From Ignavibacteriaceae bacterium (lineage in GTDB: Bacteria; Bacteroidota; Ignavibacteria; Ignavibacteriales; Ignavibacteriaceae), in the NCBI GenBank assembly GCA_031292465.1, contig JARLHB010000062.1, positions 1 through 31,584 on the forward strand: a stretch of 31,584 nucleotides of DNA, in the 5' to 3' direction. The notes beneath the pieces were generated by a model, which was given only the letters and a program-made list of their open reading frames with translations, was not told where the DNA came from and made no database searches. The position numbers were made by a program, and so were the translations under genes. Below, one piece after another: positions 30,502 through 31,584 of the stretch. Within the stretch, counting starts at the first letter, position 1, and every line of letters begins with the position of its first letter.

Positions 30502-31584
30502 ATGAGTAATGAATATGTAGAAGTAGCTAAATCAGGTATGTCGAAAGCCGTTCCACCGGAACCATGTATTGTTGTAATCTTTGGCGTAACAGGCGACCTG
30601 ACTCACCGCGAGTTAATCCCGTCTTTATATGCACTGGGATGCAAGAGCCTTATGCCGCGGCCATTTGCGATTATAGGCTTTGCACGCAGGGACTGGGATG
30701 ATGAATTCTTCCGTACTGAAATGAAAAATACAATGAAAAAAGTTACGGAATGCGGAGACAAAGAATGGGAACAATTTGCCAAAAGATTATTTTATGTTAA
30801 AGGCGATTTTAATGATGATGCATCAAATTCATATACCAGGCTTTATAAAAAGATAAAGGAACTGCAGGATGAACTGGATATTCCAGATAATATTCTTTTT
30901 CATCTTGCAACTCCGCCGCAAGAGTATAGTACTATTATAGACAGGCTTGGAAAAGCATCTCTATCAGTAAGTGAAAAGGGATGGCGGCGCATTATAATTG
31001 AAAAACCTTTCGGACGCGATGAGCAGTCTGCACGTAAACTGGATGATGATATTCATAAGGTTTTTAACGAGGAACAAATATTCAGGGTAGATCATTATCT
31101 TGGTAAAGAGACGGTACAAAACATGCTGGTATTCCGTTTCGGCAATTCCGGTTTTGAACCCATCTGGAACAGGAACTATATTGAGAATGTACAAATAACA
31201 GTTTCGGAAGAACTGGGAATTGGCACAAGGGGGAATTTTTATGAATCAACCGGCATATTAAGAGACATGGTACAGAACCACCTGCTTCAGTTATTGTGTA
31301 TTGCTGCTATAGAGCCCCCGGTTAATTATGATACATCATTGCGTTTTGAAACCGTTAAAGTACTTGATTCAATAAGCAAAATGAACGTAGAAACCGACTG
31401 CATTTTGGGGCAGTACGGCGAGGGGGAAATAAATGGCGTTAAAGTCCCGGCTTATAGGGATGAAAAAAATGTAGCAAAGGATTCTATTACTCCAACCTAT
31501 GCAGCATTTAAAGTAATGATTGATAACTGGAGATGGGCCGGCGTGCCGTTTTTTCTGCGGACAGGTAAAAGACTAAAGGGTAAA
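30502..31584 (+). CDS. zwf: Glucose-6-phosphate 1-dehydrogenase, N-terminal 361 codons (3' end outside window)
   Basis: The frame opens at ATG 30502 (AGAGGA Shine-Dalgarno) and reads without a stop to the last base, so the C terminus is missing. The N-terminal nucleotide-binding motif is IFGVTGDLTHRELIPSLYAL, a GxxGDL variant (normally GASGDL). LATPP marks the coenzyme-fold edge, IIIEKPFGRD is the conserved EKPFG, and the active-site RVDHYLGKETVQN carries the catalytic His. IRNRNYIENVQIT-like WNRNYIENVQITVSEE and YESTGILRDMVQNHLLQLL complete the signature. It oxidises glucose-6-phosphate to the lactone with NADP+ or NAD+, entering the oxidative pentose phosphate pathway alongside the preceding tal-pgi. 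The full-length protein would normally be about 480-510 residues. Confidence 0.96.
   Translation, partial: MSNEYVEVAKSGMSKAVPPEPCIVVIFGVTGDLTHRELIPSLYALGCKSLMPRPFAIIGFARRDWDDEFFRTEMKNTMKKVTECGDKEWEQFAKRLFYVKGDFNDDASNSYTRLYKKIKELQDELDIPDNILFHLATPPQEYSTIIDRLGKASLSVSEKGWRRIIIEKPFGRDEQSARKLDDDIHKVFNEEQIFRVDHYLGKETVQNMLVFRFGNSGFEPIWNRNYIENVQITVSEELGIGTRGNFYESTGILRDMVQNHLLQLLCIAAIEPPVNYDTSLRFETVKVLDSISKMNVETDCILGQYGEGEINGVKVPAYRDEKNVAKDSITPTYAAFKVMIDNWRWAGVPFFLRTGKRLKGK

Noticed and set aside
1..31584. tRNA, rRNA, transposase, integrase, phage or toxin-antitoxin genes
   Set aside because: Looked for conserved arms, motifs and small gene pairs by eye; none was convincing. rnpB is the only RNA gene I can support.

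Overview
The window reads as an AT-rich chromosomal segment of a Bacteroidota/Chlorobiota-type bacterium, most likely the Ignavibacteria branch. The main reasons are two secreted proteins ending in the NYPNPFNP...VYDILG...KKMIL type IX secretion (T9SS) tail, a 671-residue three-domain IspG, a fused transaldolase/glucose-6-phosphate isomerase beside zwf, and TAnnTTTG-like promoter boxes. I saw no tRNA, CRISPR array, transposase or phage gene. Apart from two genes cut by the window edges, the only broken genes are recJ (one shifted frame) and a decayed T9SS-tail remnant.

Layout. 1-717 is the 3' part of a conserved Bacteroidota-type protein. 718-1175 is a non-coding tract full of short GC-rich palindromes. 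1176-1832 is an FAHD1-like hydrolase, convergent with ruvA (1999-2580, minus); both genes run into inverted copies of one 27-nt terminator-like repeat. 2794-7581 (minus) holds a 1245-residue secreted metalloprotease/beta-helix protein and a smaller T9SS protein, followed by a T9SS-tail remnant and an 18-bp tandem repeat (7600-8171). This block separates ruvA from ruvC. Then, all on minus, come ruvC, yebC, recJ (split at 10209), RNase P RNA, a coiled-coil C4 zinc-ribbon gene, a Nif3-family gene and ispG (up to 16164).

From 16553 the plus strand carries dnaG, a 2[4Fe-4S] ferredoxin, a geranylgeranyl-reductase-family flavoprotein and hemH. A DinB-like gene (minus) and a RimJ/RimL acetyltransferase (plus) follow, then a TrpB2-type tryptophan synthase beta gene behind a structured-looking leader. 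Next are yceI with an overlapping small membrane-protein gene (minus), an L-2-hydroxyglutarate oxidase (plus), a nicotinamidase-like hydrolase (minus), and a tal-pgi/zwf pair (plus) whose zwf runs off the window end.

How they work together. recJ-yebC-ruvC and the detached ruvA belong to recombination and repair, and dnaG to replication priming. ispG makes isoprenoid precursors, and the ferredoxin/flavoprotein pair could reduce isoprenoid chains or act next to heme synthesis (hemH). tal-pgi and zwf link glycolysis to the pentose phosphate pathway. The points most worth a second look are the single-base frame break in recJ, a terminator hairpin that abuts and partly encodes the upstream reading frame of the Nif3 gene, the paired 27-nt repeats at 1831-1999, the palindrome-rich block at 746-1126, the T9SS remnant between ruvC and ruvA, and the leader upstream of trpB. 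I did not find a clearly new multi-gene system.
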